This document shows positions 1 through 7,906 of a DNA stretch of 8,805 nucleotides, piece by piece. How positions within the stretch are numbered: the first letter of the stretch is position 1; every line of letters begins with the position of its first letter. A model generated the notes under the pieces. The model had not been told where the DNA came from and searched no databases. It worked only from the letters and a program-made list of their open reading frames with translations. Position numbers and translations under genes: made by a program. Source of the stretch: Coriobacteriia bacterium (lineage in GTDB: Bacteria; Actinomycetota; Coriobacteriia; Coriobacteriales; UBA8131); the NCBI GenBank assembly GCA_009781525.1, contig WQXZ01000069.1, positions 1 through 8,805 on the forward strand, written 5' to 3'.

Positions 1-530
1 GGATCGATTATGTATCTTTTCCATGGATATATAGCAATATAATCCCCCTGCCAAACCATGTCATAGCCAAGTGTTGTGAGGAATGCTGAAAGATACTCAA
101 AGACATTACCCGAGTATCCCTGTATCAACAGTGGCTCACGGGTGCTGTCCCACCAGACCTGTCTTTTACCGGTATAGCCGACAGTCGATAGCACCATGTC
201 GATGTATTCAACCAGCGTTCCCTTAAACGGCGGTATGGTCTTATATCGGTTCAATACCTCAAGACCTGCAAGCAGTGTCACGGACTCAGGGCTAGAAGGT
301 GATATGCCCATGCCGTTCTCGTCTGTTGTGGCTTTGGCGATTCCTGTAAATCTCACATCGGAGGAATCGAGCGTGTAGTTGTTACCGACATAGAAGATAC
401 CCTTCTTGACAAGAGGTATCTCAGCCAGGGGGATGGATGAGGTTACAGTGCCATCGGGGACAGTGGCATTGACATTCTCTGTGACATTGAAGCCCCTGAT
501 ATCAAGGTTCTGTGGAAGTAACCTACTCAT
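1..530 (-). CDS. Probable phage tail hub / tail-associated protein, N-terminal part (truncated by window edge)
   Basis: Reading right to left from ATG at 530, the frame stays open for 176 codons and leaves the window at base 1, so only the N-terminus is seen. The start overlaps the stop of the preceding gene as ATGA (527-530); there is no strong Shine-Dalgarno site, which suggests coupled translation. The visible protein is soluble, has no signal peptide or obvious membrane segment, and looks beta-rich. Residues about 103-168 (FKGTLVEYIDMVLSTVGY, then VFEYLSAFLTTLGYDMVW and DYIAIYP) read as two short helices each followed by strands, a pattern seen in baseplate-hub (gp27/Tal-like) tail proteins. 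Position supports this: it is the second gene after the tape measure gene, where siphophages usually encode the tail hub or tail-associated lysin. The family assignment is inference from order and general character, not from a diagnostic motif. Confidence 0.6.
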   Translation of the reverse strand, partial: MSRLLPQNLDIRGFNVTENVNATVPDGTVTSSIPLAEIPLVKKGIFYVGNNYTLDSSDVRFTGIAKATTDENGMGISPSSPESVTLLAGLEVLNRYKTIPPFKGTLVEYIDMVLSTVGYTGKRQVWWDSTREPLLIQGYSGNVFEYLSAFLTTLGYDMVWQGDYIAIYPWKRYIID

Positions 531-1372
531 TGGTCGAACCATTCGGTCTCAAGTAGGGCAAGTCTGGTTGGCTGGACTTCCCATGAAGTATCGATGGCAT
601 AGATCCTGTTGGTCACCGTATCATCGATCAACGTGCAGCCTGACTGACCTTTGCCTACCACAAAACGCGGATAGCGGGACTCGACACCGTCTATCGGCAT
701 ACCCTGCCTCACAGGCATTATCATCAAGCTATACAGGGTCATGTCGCCATATCCGATGGTAGTAAGCGTTGCCAGTCTCTCACCGGGGTTCCTGATCACA
801 CTGTCCCAGAGACTATCCAGCCCGCATACTTCCAAATCGGTCTCACCTCCCCAGTCAAGCACGAACTTAACATCTGATGAGTCACCCTTAATAGACACTG
901 CTAAATCATAGTGATCAGGCACTATGAAGGAGAAAGCCTTTTTCTTACCGTGTGGCGGCATGGTGATGGTAGCACCGACGAATGGCAGGTCAAAGGTGTT
1001 ATCCGGTACATCGACAAGTACAGCGGATGCGAATCTGTCCCATGTAATGACACCGCCTTCGGATTTAACAGCCTTGGCTGGCAGTGAGAGATAGGACGGC
1101 AGGATATTATCAGCATTCACATCATACCAGTAGATGTGTCCACTACCGTACCTGCCTGTCACCAGTCCGTCGATCACCTCGGTCTCATGCCCCTTGCCGG
1201 TGCGGCGGAATGCGAGTTCGGTGTATTTCGCTGCATATGAGCCACCTACCGAATAACCACCACCTGAAAGATAGAGTCCGCTATCCACGAATTTCTTGAA
1301 TACTTGCGGATTATCCTGTAGATACGGCTCGATATCGAAGATATGCTTCTCTGTTCCAATGTATGTCCTCAC
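527..1372 (-). CDS. Phage tail protein, probable distal-tail (Dit-position) protein, 281 aa
   Basis: The gene starts at GTG (1372-1370), overlapping the tape measure stop as GTGA; the purine-rich AGGGGGG at 1380-1386 on the minus strand is a good Shine-Dalgarno site at normal spacing and supports this start. It ends in TGA at 529-527, overlapping the next ATG. The product is 281 aa, soluble, rich in Gly, Asp, Thr and aromatic residues, with many beta-strand-like stretches (for example SGHIYWYDV near residue 78 and TLYSLMIMPV near 213). I see no catalytic motif. In siphophage tail operons the gene directly after the tape measure usually encodes the distal tail protein that joins tube and baseplate; this order, and the overlaps on both sides, are the main evidence. 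It could instead be another minor tail protein. I do not recognise the sequence itself. Confidence 0.65.
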   Translation of the reverse strand: MRTYIGTEKHIFDIEPYLQDNPQVFKKFVDSGLYLSGGGYSVGGSYAAKYTELAFRRTGKGHETEVIDGLVTGRYGSGHIYWYDVNADNILPSYLSLPAKAVKSEGGVITWDRFASAVLVDVPDNTFDLPFVGATITMPPHGKKKAFSFIVPDHYDLAVSIKGDSSDVKFVLDWGGETDLEVCGLDSLWDSVIRNPGERLATLTTIGYGDMTLYSLMIMPVRQGMPIDGVESRYPRFVVGKGQSGCTLIDDTVTNRIYAIDTSWEVQPTRLALLETEWFDQ

Positions 1373-4300
1373 ACTAAAGCCCCCCTTGTGTATCTGACCT
1401 GAGCGCTACTCATCCCCTGAGCGATCGTAGCGTCTTTCAAACTGATGATCGGAGTCGGCATGGATGCTACCGTGTCTGCGACTATCAGCCTTATCTCACG
1501 CTCTGACAAGCCTTGGCTGATATAGGCTGTAGGAGAGTAGGTACCCTTGTTTATGGCGTCTAGGAACTCCAGGCCGTACTTGGCAGTCATGTCAGCCGGT
1601 ACTACCCATTCCCTACCATGCACGACACCGGCGATCTGGCTCGCTGGGATGTTACCGGTATAGCCACCGGACATGAACTTACCACCACCACCGAGATGGC
1701 CATTTGATTCAACCAGTTGGAATTTGAGTTGGAGGTTGTTGAGCTTTGCTCTTATCGCATCCGTTAGCTTATCTGCGACATCGTTCCCCATTTTAGTCCA
1801 GTTAGCACCACCGACAAAACCTGAAGCGAACCCTCCAGCAGCGCCTGCGCCGGATTTCTGAGCATCCTTCTCGAACTGGGCAAGGGCAGCTTTGGCTGGG
1901 TCGATATTCGCTCTGATATCAATGTTGATATTCCGAGGCAGATTATCCAGAATCGTTTTCATTCCCTGTAAAGAGTAGGTATAGTAATCCGCTTGTTTTG
2001 CAGCATTACCCAGCGACAGTGCAGCTGACCCCAGTCTTGCTGTACCTTCAGCTATCGCAGCGTTCACCTCGGCTTGCGAAGCACCATGCTTTATCAGCTC
2101 GATGATGAGTCTCTGCTCAGCATCCGCTGCCTTCTCAAGCAAGCTATTCTGCTTATCCTGATAATTCGATGCATGGTTTAACATCACGATCTGCGCGTCT
2201 AATGCCTTGGCGTAGTACTCTGTCTCCTCGGCTGTTAGACCGAGAGACTCTGCCTGTGAGACGAATTCCTTCCTAAGACGTAAAGTCTCAGACTCAAGCT
2301 CCTCTTGTGTAGCGCCGGTTTCTGCCAAGGTGACGATGTATTCCATGTAGGTCTTCAGCAGGTCTTGGATGTCTTTCCTGCCCGACCTGGCTGCGTCAGT
2401 GTCACCGGTTACTGTGAACTCAGGGCTTACCATCTCTTTTTTAGTGGACTGCTGCTTAGCGAGATTAGCTTGAAGTCTAGCTTGCAGTTTCTGCTGCTCT
2501 GCAACATCCCCCACAGCCTCTGCAATCGATAACCAATATCGAAGCTGTGCTTCCTCACCACGCTGCTCGGAAAGTGAACGCTGCAGATCGTCCCATTTCT
2601 CTTTGGCCTTCTCGATCTCACTTTGTAGTTTCGCGAACTCTCCTGCTATTGAGTCCTCTGCGTTCATGCGACCGAAGTATGCCTTTAAGATGTCGCTGGT
2701 GAGGTTATCCACCTCCCGCAGTCCAAGCTCCCATTTGTAGGCTTGTAAAGCGATTGCTTCATAAGCCTTCGCAACATCTATCTGGGCGTCATAGACCCCT
2801 CTGTGGAGGTCGTTCATCGTCTTTAATACAGTGTTTAGGTCTTTAGCATAATCAAGCACTGTTCTCAGTGCCTTCGCCTGTCCGCCTGCGCCACCAGCAT
2901 TAGAATTCCTGGCTTTCGTGTTAGCGTCGAGGGCTGCTGTGGAGGCATTCAGTGCAGGTGGTTCTGCTTGGAGGGTATTCGCTAAATCGAACAACTCCCT
3001 GTACATGTTCTGTGCAGCATCGATCTCATATTGCCGCTTGGCCTCCAAAGCAGGCTGTAGGAAAGCAGGGAGATTCTTTGAGGCACTGGCGTAGTTGGCA
3101 TTAGCAGCATCAATACCAGCTTGGCGTTGCATAGCAATCCACTTCAATGTTTCCGCTTGAAGGTACTGTAGCTTCTCTGCCCAGGGAAGGGCATTGAAAT
3201 CAGCAGTAGGCACGAAACCTATGGTGTTTATCAGTTCATTGGTCTGCTCGTTGGCTCTGAGCGCAGCGTTTTCGTATTCTTCCCATGCCAATACCCATGC
3301 TGTCGTACCTTTCAGACCGGCTTGTTCTAGTAGATAAAGGGTATCTATTGTTGCTTGAAGGTGCTGCTCGGAGCCTATACCGTACTTCGTAGCCATCAGG
3401 TCAATGTATTCAAGTGCCGCAGCAGCATCCATAGCATAGTTATAGGTTTCAGAGAGTTGGTCGTTCCAGGTGGAGAACTCCTTGGCAAGATCGCTTAGAG
3501 CCTTCTCGTCCTCCATAACGGAATTTAAGAACTCAAGCTCTGCGCTTAGGATGGTAACAGATTGCGCGATATCATCGATCTCGTCAGAAAAATTCCTGCT
3601 CTCTGCCGCTTGTCTTACGAGATTTTCTGCATATGCCCTACCTTCGACATTCAACATGGTGAACGCGCTACGTAAACCCAAGACACTATCTGATGTAGCC
3701 TGGATCCCATACCCTCTGAGTATTGCCTGGTTCTGCTCGATGATGCTTTCTATATCTTCTGTATAACCTGTGTTTCTTTCTATGTCGAATGCGGACTCCA
3801 GATTGACAAGTGCCTGGATGATTTCACCAGTGCTCTTAAGGAACTTGTCGACATCGCCTGTTTTCGCTAATTCATCGTATAGGGCATTGATCGCATCCAT
3901 GGCACCATTTGTGCCATCCACGAGGTCATACAGACTCCCTTTGTTAAACCAACCGGTATCGAATTGAACATCCCTCATCCTGTCGAAGAATTCCGATCTC
4001 TGCAACGAACCGGTGAAAGTCTCTATATCGACCATGAGGCCTCTCATATCACCTGCCGCTTGCCTTAGCTCCCTTGAAACCGAACCGACTGAATTGGTTA
4101 TGTCAACAAGTACAACATTTGTCTCTCTGCCTGATCTTGAAAGATTTTCCAACTCTCTCGCACTCTGCGATATCTCAAGGGAATAATTACCTGTCCTTGC
4201 ACCGATACGGTCAAGCGTCTGCTCATAGGTTTCTGTTCTCTGCTGGTATTTGACCATGGCATCGTTTATAGCCTTAATAGAGATCCCGACAAGTGCAAGC

Positions 4301-6408
4301 GCTCCGGCACCTGCTACTAGCGCTCCGAGATTCGCACCAGTCAATCCGAGCGCGCCTGCCAGATCCTTCAGCGAGACAGAACCTACACCCGCTACCTTGG
4401 CCATGTCAGCGATAACATCGACTTCTTCGCTGATAGCTTTTGCTGCCTCAGCTGCTTGACCAGCAACATCCTTCCCGGCTTTTTTCATACCCTTGCTTAA
4501 AACCTCTGAGGTTGCAGCCTGTATGAGCATCTTATTCGTTGTGGCTCCGGTTGCTCTTTCTAAGACCCGCTCAGCAGCAGATAATCCTGCGACATCCTTG
4601 GTAAGGGATTTAGTGACAGTTGACTTGGCTGTGGTTACAGCTGTTTGAGCAGCAATCGAGCCTGTCACTTTCTCCAACATCTTGTCATAGCCAAAGATCG
4701 AGAAGATCATCTCTTTGATGCTCTCAGATTGTTTCATATTGATAAGAATGCTTTTGAGAGAGACTCCTTGCATCCGAGCATTCATCTCACTGTACTGAAG
4801 GGATGCCATCGTTGCCATGCCGATATTAGCTGCGAATTGCGAGAAGGCACCTACCCCCTTGGCGATAGCCCCGACGGCTGCTAGTGCACCTTGGGTAAGA
4901 CCAGCGAAGAAGGCGATACCCGGGTTCCTGTCAAGATAGGTGGAAAGCTCACCGAGCATGTCCGCCATGAACTTCACAGGTTCATAGGGTAGCCCCTTTA
5001 GCATCGTGTATTGGAGTACCTGATAGTTCTCGTTGATGCGGATGAGTTGTTGCTCGATCGTCTGCATTCTTTCGGTATAGCGTGCAGCCATTTCACCGTC
5101 TTCGACCATAGCAGAAGCAGCCAGATCCATCTGACGTTGCCACTCACCGATGTTTGAAGCCAAGGCGAGCCAGGTACGACCGTCACGTGTTGCATTGAAG
5201 CCAAGCTGTGCCATCGTGGTCATGAACTGGTTCCCGCCGTACTCGGCTTTGTTCATACCTTCGAGGAGTAGAGCGAACGCCTCTACTGGCTTATCGTTCC
5301 ATGCTTGGGCGAAACGCTCTGCACCGAGACCTGAGATGCGACCCATAAGCTCCAGTCTGTCTCCACTCTCGCCGACGGCTCTGGAGATGAGCGCAAACGA
5401 ACGCATCATTGATGTGGCGCCGGCTTGTGCCTCGACACCGAATGAGGTGAGCGCAGCTCCTGTACCCAGTATCTCTGATGTTGCCAGTCCGAACTGGGAT
5501 GCAAGGGGGGCAAGCCTTGTGGTGATGTTTGTTATCTCCTGAGTGGTTGCAGCACTTGCGTTAGCGACCACGAACATGGCGTTGGCTAACATCTCGTATG
5601 TCTGTCCGGGATTGGCTCTGGATGTAAGATTCTGGATACGGGCAATTGCCAGACCTGCTTGCTCAGCTGAGACCTCGGTTGAGTCTGCAAATATTGCAGC
5701 GGCTCTTGTATAGCTTTCAATCTCTCTGGCGGCAACACCTGCCTGACCGCCGATCTCAGCGATCATCGCGATATTCTTAATACCAGCAGCGGTTGAGGTG
5801 ACTACTCGGAGTAGTCCCTGGTTCATCCGCTCAGCATTTTCACCGACCTCAAGCGTGGTTCTCCTTACCATCTGTAACTGATCCTGGATGGCAGCGAAAC
5901 CGCGCACGGATTCACGGGGAACAGATATCAGGGACTCACCGACACGCTTCATGGTATTCGCGAACTGTTGAGCTGCCTGTATGTCGTTTCTGATCGTATA
6001 GTAGAGATTTCGATAAGCCAGTTCGAGATCACGTGCTGGCTTCTCATCCAGTTTTATCTGATAGAACCTCGCTCTTGCTGACTCAGCACGATTCATGTTG
6101 ACGACAGCGTTCATCAGGTTTTTATTATATTTATCGACTGCATCAGCATCTTCAGACCACATAGGCTGGAAGCTGCGGGAGTAGAGATTGTTGATGTTAC
6201 CGTACTGTGTTCCTATATTGTTTATGCTCGAAGCGAGCTTGTCTACCTGCTTGGTCTGCGACTGAAGACCAGAAGAAATCCTGTCCTCGTTTAAGACCTT
6301 CTCAAGTTTTTCTATCTGCTCAGCAAGCGTTCCGATAGCCGAAGCCAGGTCACCGCTTTCTTTGGCTTCGGTTTTAAGACTTATGCCTATGCCATAGTCG
6401 GTATCCAT
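1369..6408 (-). CDS. Phage tail tape measure protein, TP901 type, 1679 aa
   Basis: This protein occupies the lumen of the tail tube during assembly, sets tail length, and is thought to leave at infection to help DNA entry. The start ATG at 6408 follows AAAGGTGG (6412-6419, minus strand) at good spacing. Domains seen: an N-terminal Lys/Glu coiled coil (about residues 25-60); a TP901-type tape measure core (about 165-460) with Ala/Ser-rich helices such as AREIESYTRAAAIF and ATSEILGTGAALTSFGVEAQ; hydrophobic Gly/Ala segments at about 498-535 and 683-712 that could insert in a membrane; long charged coiled coils over much of the second half; and the C-terminal GVVHGREWVVPA motif (about 1594-1605), typical of the end of tape measure proteins. 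No muralytic or peptidase domain is evident. At about 1.5 angstroms per residue the length implies a tail near 250 nm, so a long-tailed phage. It is the first minus-strand gene; no tail chaperone or major tail gene precedes it here. Confidence 0.95.
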   Translation of the reverse strand: MDTDYGIGISLKTEAKESGDLASAIGTLAEQIEKLEKVLNEDRISSGLQSQTKQVDKLASSINNIGTQYGNINNLYSRSFQPMWSEDADAVDKYNKNLMNAVVNMNRAESARARFYQIKLDEKPARDLELAYRNLYYTIRNDIQAAQQFANTMKRVGESLISVPRESVRGFAAIQDQLQMVRRTTLEVGENAERMNQGLLRVVTSTAAGIKNIAMIAEIGGQAGVAAREIESYTRAAAIFADSTEVSAEQAGLAIARIQNLTSRANPGQTYEMLANAMFVVANASAATTQEITNITTRLAPLASQFGLATSEILGTGAALTSFGVEAQAGATSMMRSFALISRAVGESGDRLELMGRISGLGAERFAQAWNDKPVEAFALLLEGMNKAEYGGNQFMTTMAQLGFNATRDGRTWLALASNIGEWQRQMDLAASAMVEDGEMAARYTERMQTIEQQLIRINENYQVLQYTMLKGLPYEPVKFMADMLGELSTYLDRNPGIAFFAGLTQGALAAVGAIAKGVGAFSQFAANIGMATMASLQYSEMNARMQGVSLKSILINMKQSESIKEMIFSIFGYDKMLEKVTGSIAAQTAVTTAKSTVTKSLTKDVAGLSAAERVLERATGATTNKMLIQAATSEVLSKGMKKAGKDVAGQAAEAAKAISEEVDVIADMAKVAGVGSVSLKDLAGALGLTGANLGALVAGAGALALVGISIKAINDAMVKYQQRTETYEQTLDRIGARTGNYSLEISQSARELENLSRSGRETNVVLVDITNSVGSVSRELRQAAGDMRGLMVDIETFTGSLQRSEFFDRMRDVQFDTGWFNKGSLYDLVDGTNGAMDAINALYDELAKTGDVDKFLKSTGEIIQALVNLESAFDIERNTGYTEDIESIIEQNQAILRGYGIQATSDSVLGLRSAFTMLNVEGRAYAENLVRQAAESRNFSDEIDDIAQSVTILSAELEFLNSVMEDEKALSDLAKEFSTWNDQLSETYNYAMDAAAALEYIDLMATKYGIGSEQHLQATIDTLYLLEQAGLKGTTAWVLAWEEYENAALRANEQTNELINTIGFVPTADFNALPWAEKLQYLQAETLKWIAMQRQAGIDAANANYASASKNLPAFLQPALEAKRQYEIDAAQNMYRELFDLANTLQAEPPALNASTAALDANTKARNSNAGGAGGQAKALRTVLDYAKDLNTVLKTMNDLHRGVYDAQIDVAKAYEAIALQAYKWELGLREVDNLTSDILKAYFGRMNAEDSIAGEFAKLQSEIEKAKEKWDDLQRSLSEQRGEEAQLRYWLSIAEAVGDVAEQQKLQARLQANLAKQQSTKKEMVSPEFTVTGDTDAARSGRKDIQDLLKTYMEYIVTLAETGATQEELESETLRLRKEFVSQAESLGLTAEETEYYAKALDAQIVMLNHASNYQDKQNSLLEKAADAEQRLIIELIKHGASQAEVNAAIAEGTARLGSAALSLGNAAKQADYYTYSLQGMKTILDNLPRNINIDIRANIDPAKAALAQFEKDAQKSGAGAAGGFASGFVGGANWTKMGNDVADKLTDAIRAKLNNLQLKFQLVESNGHLGGGGKFMSGGYTGNIPASQIAGVVHGREWVVPADMTAKYGLEFLDAINKGTYSPTAYISQGLSEREIRLIVADTVASMPTPIISLKDATIAQGMSSAQVRYTRGALV

Positions 6409-6410
6409 CT

Positions 6411-6419
6411 ACCACCTTT
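6411..6419 (-). promoter_or_regulatory. Shine-Dalgarno site of the tape measure gene
   Basis: On the minus strand the bases read AAAGGTGGT, ending two bases before the ATG at 6408. The same AAGGTGGT core precedes the divergent gene at 6567, so both arms of this region use a similar ribosome site. It decides the tape measure start. Confidence 0.75.
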
Positions 6420-6424
6420 TCTGT

Positions 6425-6441
6425 TTTTCTCATTAAGAAAA
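6425..6441. repeat. Short inverted repeat in the tape measure leader
   Basis: TTTTCT (6425-6430) and AGAAAA (6436-6441) are perfect complements around a 5-base spacer. The site lies 17 bp upstream of the tape measure start. It is too A+T-rich and lacks the context of a terminator; it could be a small operator or chance. Confidence 0.35.
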
Positions 6442-6444
6442 GGT

Positions 6445-6509
6445 TAGCAAAGTGACTAGCGCAGGCTAAAAAAAGCGTCGGGTGATATAATGTCTAACCC
6501 GTAGCAAAG
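6445..6509. repeat. Direct repeat TAGCAAAG x2 and inverted repeat GGTTAG/CTAACC in the divergent control region
   Basis: TAGCAAAG occurs at 6445-6452 and again at 6502-6509, 57 bp apart start to start. Separately, GGTTAG at 6442-6447 is matched by its complement CTAACC at 6494-6499. These sites bracket the plus-strand promoter and sit between two divergent genes, the usual place for operators. The HTH protein encoded downstream (7350-7802) is the obvious candidate to bind them, by analogy with MqsA-type autorepression; that link is inference. Confidence 0.4.
6479..6501 (+). promoter_or_regulatory. Extended -10 promoter with overlapping inverted repeat (possible operator)
   Basis: TGATATAAT at 6483-6491 is a perfect extended -10 element (TG, one base, TATAAT), pointing towards the gene at 6567. 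The -35 region at the right distance (about 6463-6468) is a poor match, as is common for extended -10 promoters. The predicted start near 6498 gives a leader of about 70 nt. CGGGT (6479-6483) and ACCCG (6497-6501) form a 5-bp inverted repeat flanking the -10 box, a good place for a repressor to block transcription. On the opposite strand the same repeat is followed by a T7 run, so a weak leftward terminator is an alternative reading. Confidence 0.6.
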
Positions 6510-6528
6510 AAGATGATTACCATACACC

Positions 6529-6538
6529 TTGGATCCAA
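6529..6538. repeat. 10-bp palindrome TTGGATCCAA in the leader
   Basis: This is a perfect 10-bp palindrome between the promoter and the ribosome site of the gene at 6567. It could be a dimer-protein binding site or a minor leader structure; chance is also possible. Confidence 0.3.
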
Positions 6539-6566
6539 TGCGCGGGAAGAAAGAAGGTGGTGAATC

Positions 6567-6812
6567 ATGGGCGAAACCGATAAGCTATTTGAGTTTTTCC
6601 AGTCCAACCAAGAAAACCTTGTTAATGAGTACGACGGAAAGTTCATAGTAATTCATGACTTCAAAGTCGTTGAATCATTTGAAAATGGACTCGATGCGTA
6701 CCTTTATGGTAAAGAGCATTTCGATGCCGGTACCTTCATTGTACAAAAATGCATTCCAGGTGAAGATGCTTACACAATAAAGGTCTCGACCCTTGGGATG
6801 ATCTGTACATGA
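6567..6812 (+). CDS. Small DUF5678-like protein, 81 aa, first gene of the accessory operon
   Basis: ATG at 6567 follows a strong AAGGTGG Shine-Dalgarno site (6554-6560) at normal spacing. The 81-residue product is soluble, with no signal or membrane segment. The pattern is a short N-terminal helix (LFEFFQSNQENLVNEY), then DGKFIVIHDFKVVESF, a helix (LDAYLYGKEHF) and a strand (FIVQKC). This helix-GKFIVI-helix-F(L/I)VQ layout resembles DUF5678 proteins, small proteins of unknown function that I associate with genes for retropepsin-like proteases in bacteria. Its stop overlaps the protease start as ATGA (6809-6812), so the two are probably made in step and may interact, as substrate, inhibitor or partner. 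The family call is by pattern only; the biochemical role is unknown. Confidence 0.75.
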   Translation: MGETDKLFEFFQSNQENLVNEYDGKFIVIHDFKVVESFENGLDAYLYGKEHFDAGTFIVQKCIPGEDAYTIKVSTLGMICT

Positions 6813-7369
6813 ATGAAGCAAAACGATACTCTTCGATGACAATAAAGGCAGACGGTTTAATCAGGTCAATCGTGTCCGAAGCCGAGATAAGCGAGGCATT
6901 CAACCTGGAAAACCCTCCAGACCCGCATCTGCCGAGGAAATCTGTCAAGGCACTATGGGATACCGGAGCGTCTAAGTCGGTTATTTCGGAAGAAGCAGCA
7001 AAAGAGCTTAACTTGCCTATCTCAGGAAAAGTCGAGATCGTTCATGCAAATGGGAAAGATGACTGCAACCAGCATTTTGTTAACATCTATCTCCCAAGTG
7101 GAGTGAACATCGTTGGTCTCCAAGTCGCGGCTACCAAACTCAGCGAAATAGATGTCCTCATTGGAATGGATATAATCACATTGGGTGATTTTGCGTTAAC
7201 TAACAAAAATGACAGGTCAATGTTCTCGTTCAGAGTACCTTCAAATGATGAAATAGACTACGTGGAACAAGATGCTGCCACCATGTCAAAAGGTCTTGGT
7301 AGAAACGAACCATGCTGGTGTGGAAGTGGTAAGAAGTACAAGCTTTGTCATGGCAAAACCATTGTTTAA
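6809..7369 (+). CDS. Retropepsin-like aspartic protease with C-terminal SEC-C zinc motif, 186 aa
   Basis: Peptide hydrolase of the single-lobe aspartic protease clan (AA), expected to work as a homodimer in the cytoplasm, since no signal peptide or membrane segment is present. The catalytic motif is ALWDTGAS, with D51-T52-G53 aligned to the active-site D-T/S-G. The second hallmark, hydrophobic-hydrophobic-Gly, is at DVLIGMD (residues 115-121). The body (45-135) has the normal retropepsin length. Residues 164-182 carry a SEC-C motif, GRNEPCWCGSGKKYKLCHG (C169, C171, C180, H181), the zinc-binding module found at the end of SecA and in many unrelated proteins, where it mediates protein or ribosome contacts. 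All key residues are intact. The start overlaps the upstream stop by ATGA; the next gene starts inside or just after this one. The substrate is unknown; the operon suggests the small upstream protein or the downstream antitoxin-like protein as candidates. Confidence 0.85.
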   Translation: MNEAKRYSSMTIKADGLIRSIVSEAEISEAFNLENPPDPHLPRKSVKALWDTGASKSVISEEAAKELNLPISGKVEIVHANGKDDCNQHFVNIYLPSGVNIVGLQVAATKLSEIDVLIGMDIITLGDFALTNKNDRSMFSFRVPSNDEIDYVEQDAATMSKGLGRNEPCWCGSGKKYKLCHGKTIV

Positions 7370-7802
7370 GCAACCAATAAATATGCTCACCGGTAACGAA
7401 ATAAAATGTGCAGAATGTGGCGGTAATTACATTAAGACCACTGGGAAAGTATTATTTGAAGTTCGAGAAGTACCGATCGAGATTGACAACATCGAGCACC
7501 ATGTCTGTGCTAAGTGTGGTGAGATGCTATTCCGTGGCGATGTTGTCTCAAAGCTTCAGCGTTTAGCCAACGAGAAGTACAAGAAAAGACATGGAATCAT
7601 GTCAAGCTCAAGGATTCGCGCTTTGCGACAGAAGCATGGGATAACACAGGAAACCTTCGAGACAATCATTGGTGCAGGTGCAAAGTCAGTTGCCAGATGG
7701 GAAAAAGGGACTGTAATCCACTCTGAGGTTACAGATACCTTTTTTAAGGTACTTGAGAGATTCCCCGAAGCTATGTATTGGTTGCTAGGAGATCAAAAGT
7801 AA
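7350..7802 (+). CDS. MqsA/YgiT-type antitoxin-like regulator: zinc finger plus HTH, about 150 aa
   Basis: From ATG at 7350 the protein has 150 aa. The N-terminal domain carries two CxxC knuckles, C20-x2-C23 (IKCAECGG) and C53-x2-C56 (HHVCAKCGEML), the YgiT-type zinc finger. The C-terminal domain (about 85-122) is an XRE/Cro helix-turn-helix with SRIRALRQKHGITQETF then GAGAKSVARWEKG, as in MqsA antitoxins, which bind DNA and repress their own operon. The frame is open back to 7272, but those codons lie inside the SEC-C part of the protease and show no family features. ATG 7350 overlaps the protease end by 20 bp; ATG 7383 lies just after it. Neither has a clear Shine-Dalgarno site, so the start is uncertain, though both keep all four cysteines. 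No MqsR toxin is adjacent; the partner genes are a retropepsin and a small protein instead. Confidence 0.85.
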   Translation: MAKPLFKQPINMLTGNEIKCAECGGNYIKTTGKVLFEVREVPIEIDNIEHHVCAKCGEMLFRGDVVSKLQRLANEKYKKRHGIMSSSRIRALRQKHGITQETFETIIGAGAKSVARWEKGTVIHSEVTDTFFKVLERFPEAMYWLLGDQK

Positions 7803-7906
7803 ATCTCATGGTATGCAGTAAGCGGATCTTTTGAGGAGCCTGTAATTACAATGCTAGTTATGTTGAATGTTGAAGAATTACCTGCGGATAACTAGAAAAA
7901 CCTTGC

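Noticed and set aside
196..5542. Plus-strand open frames within the tail operon (for example 406-762, 5150-5542) and short minus-strand frames in other phases (922-1116, 2427-2621, 4998-5204)
   Set aside because: They overlap the three clear tail genes in other frames, lack ribosome sites and show no family features.
6479..6501. CGGGT/ACCCG followed by T7 on the minus strand as an intrinsic terminator
   Set aside because: The stem is only 5 bp with a 13-base loop and overlaps a perfect extended -10 box, so the operator/promoter reading is preferred.
6736..6948. Minus-strand 70-aa frame
   Set aside because: Antisense to the junction of the first two accessory genes, with no ribosome site and no recognisable sequence.
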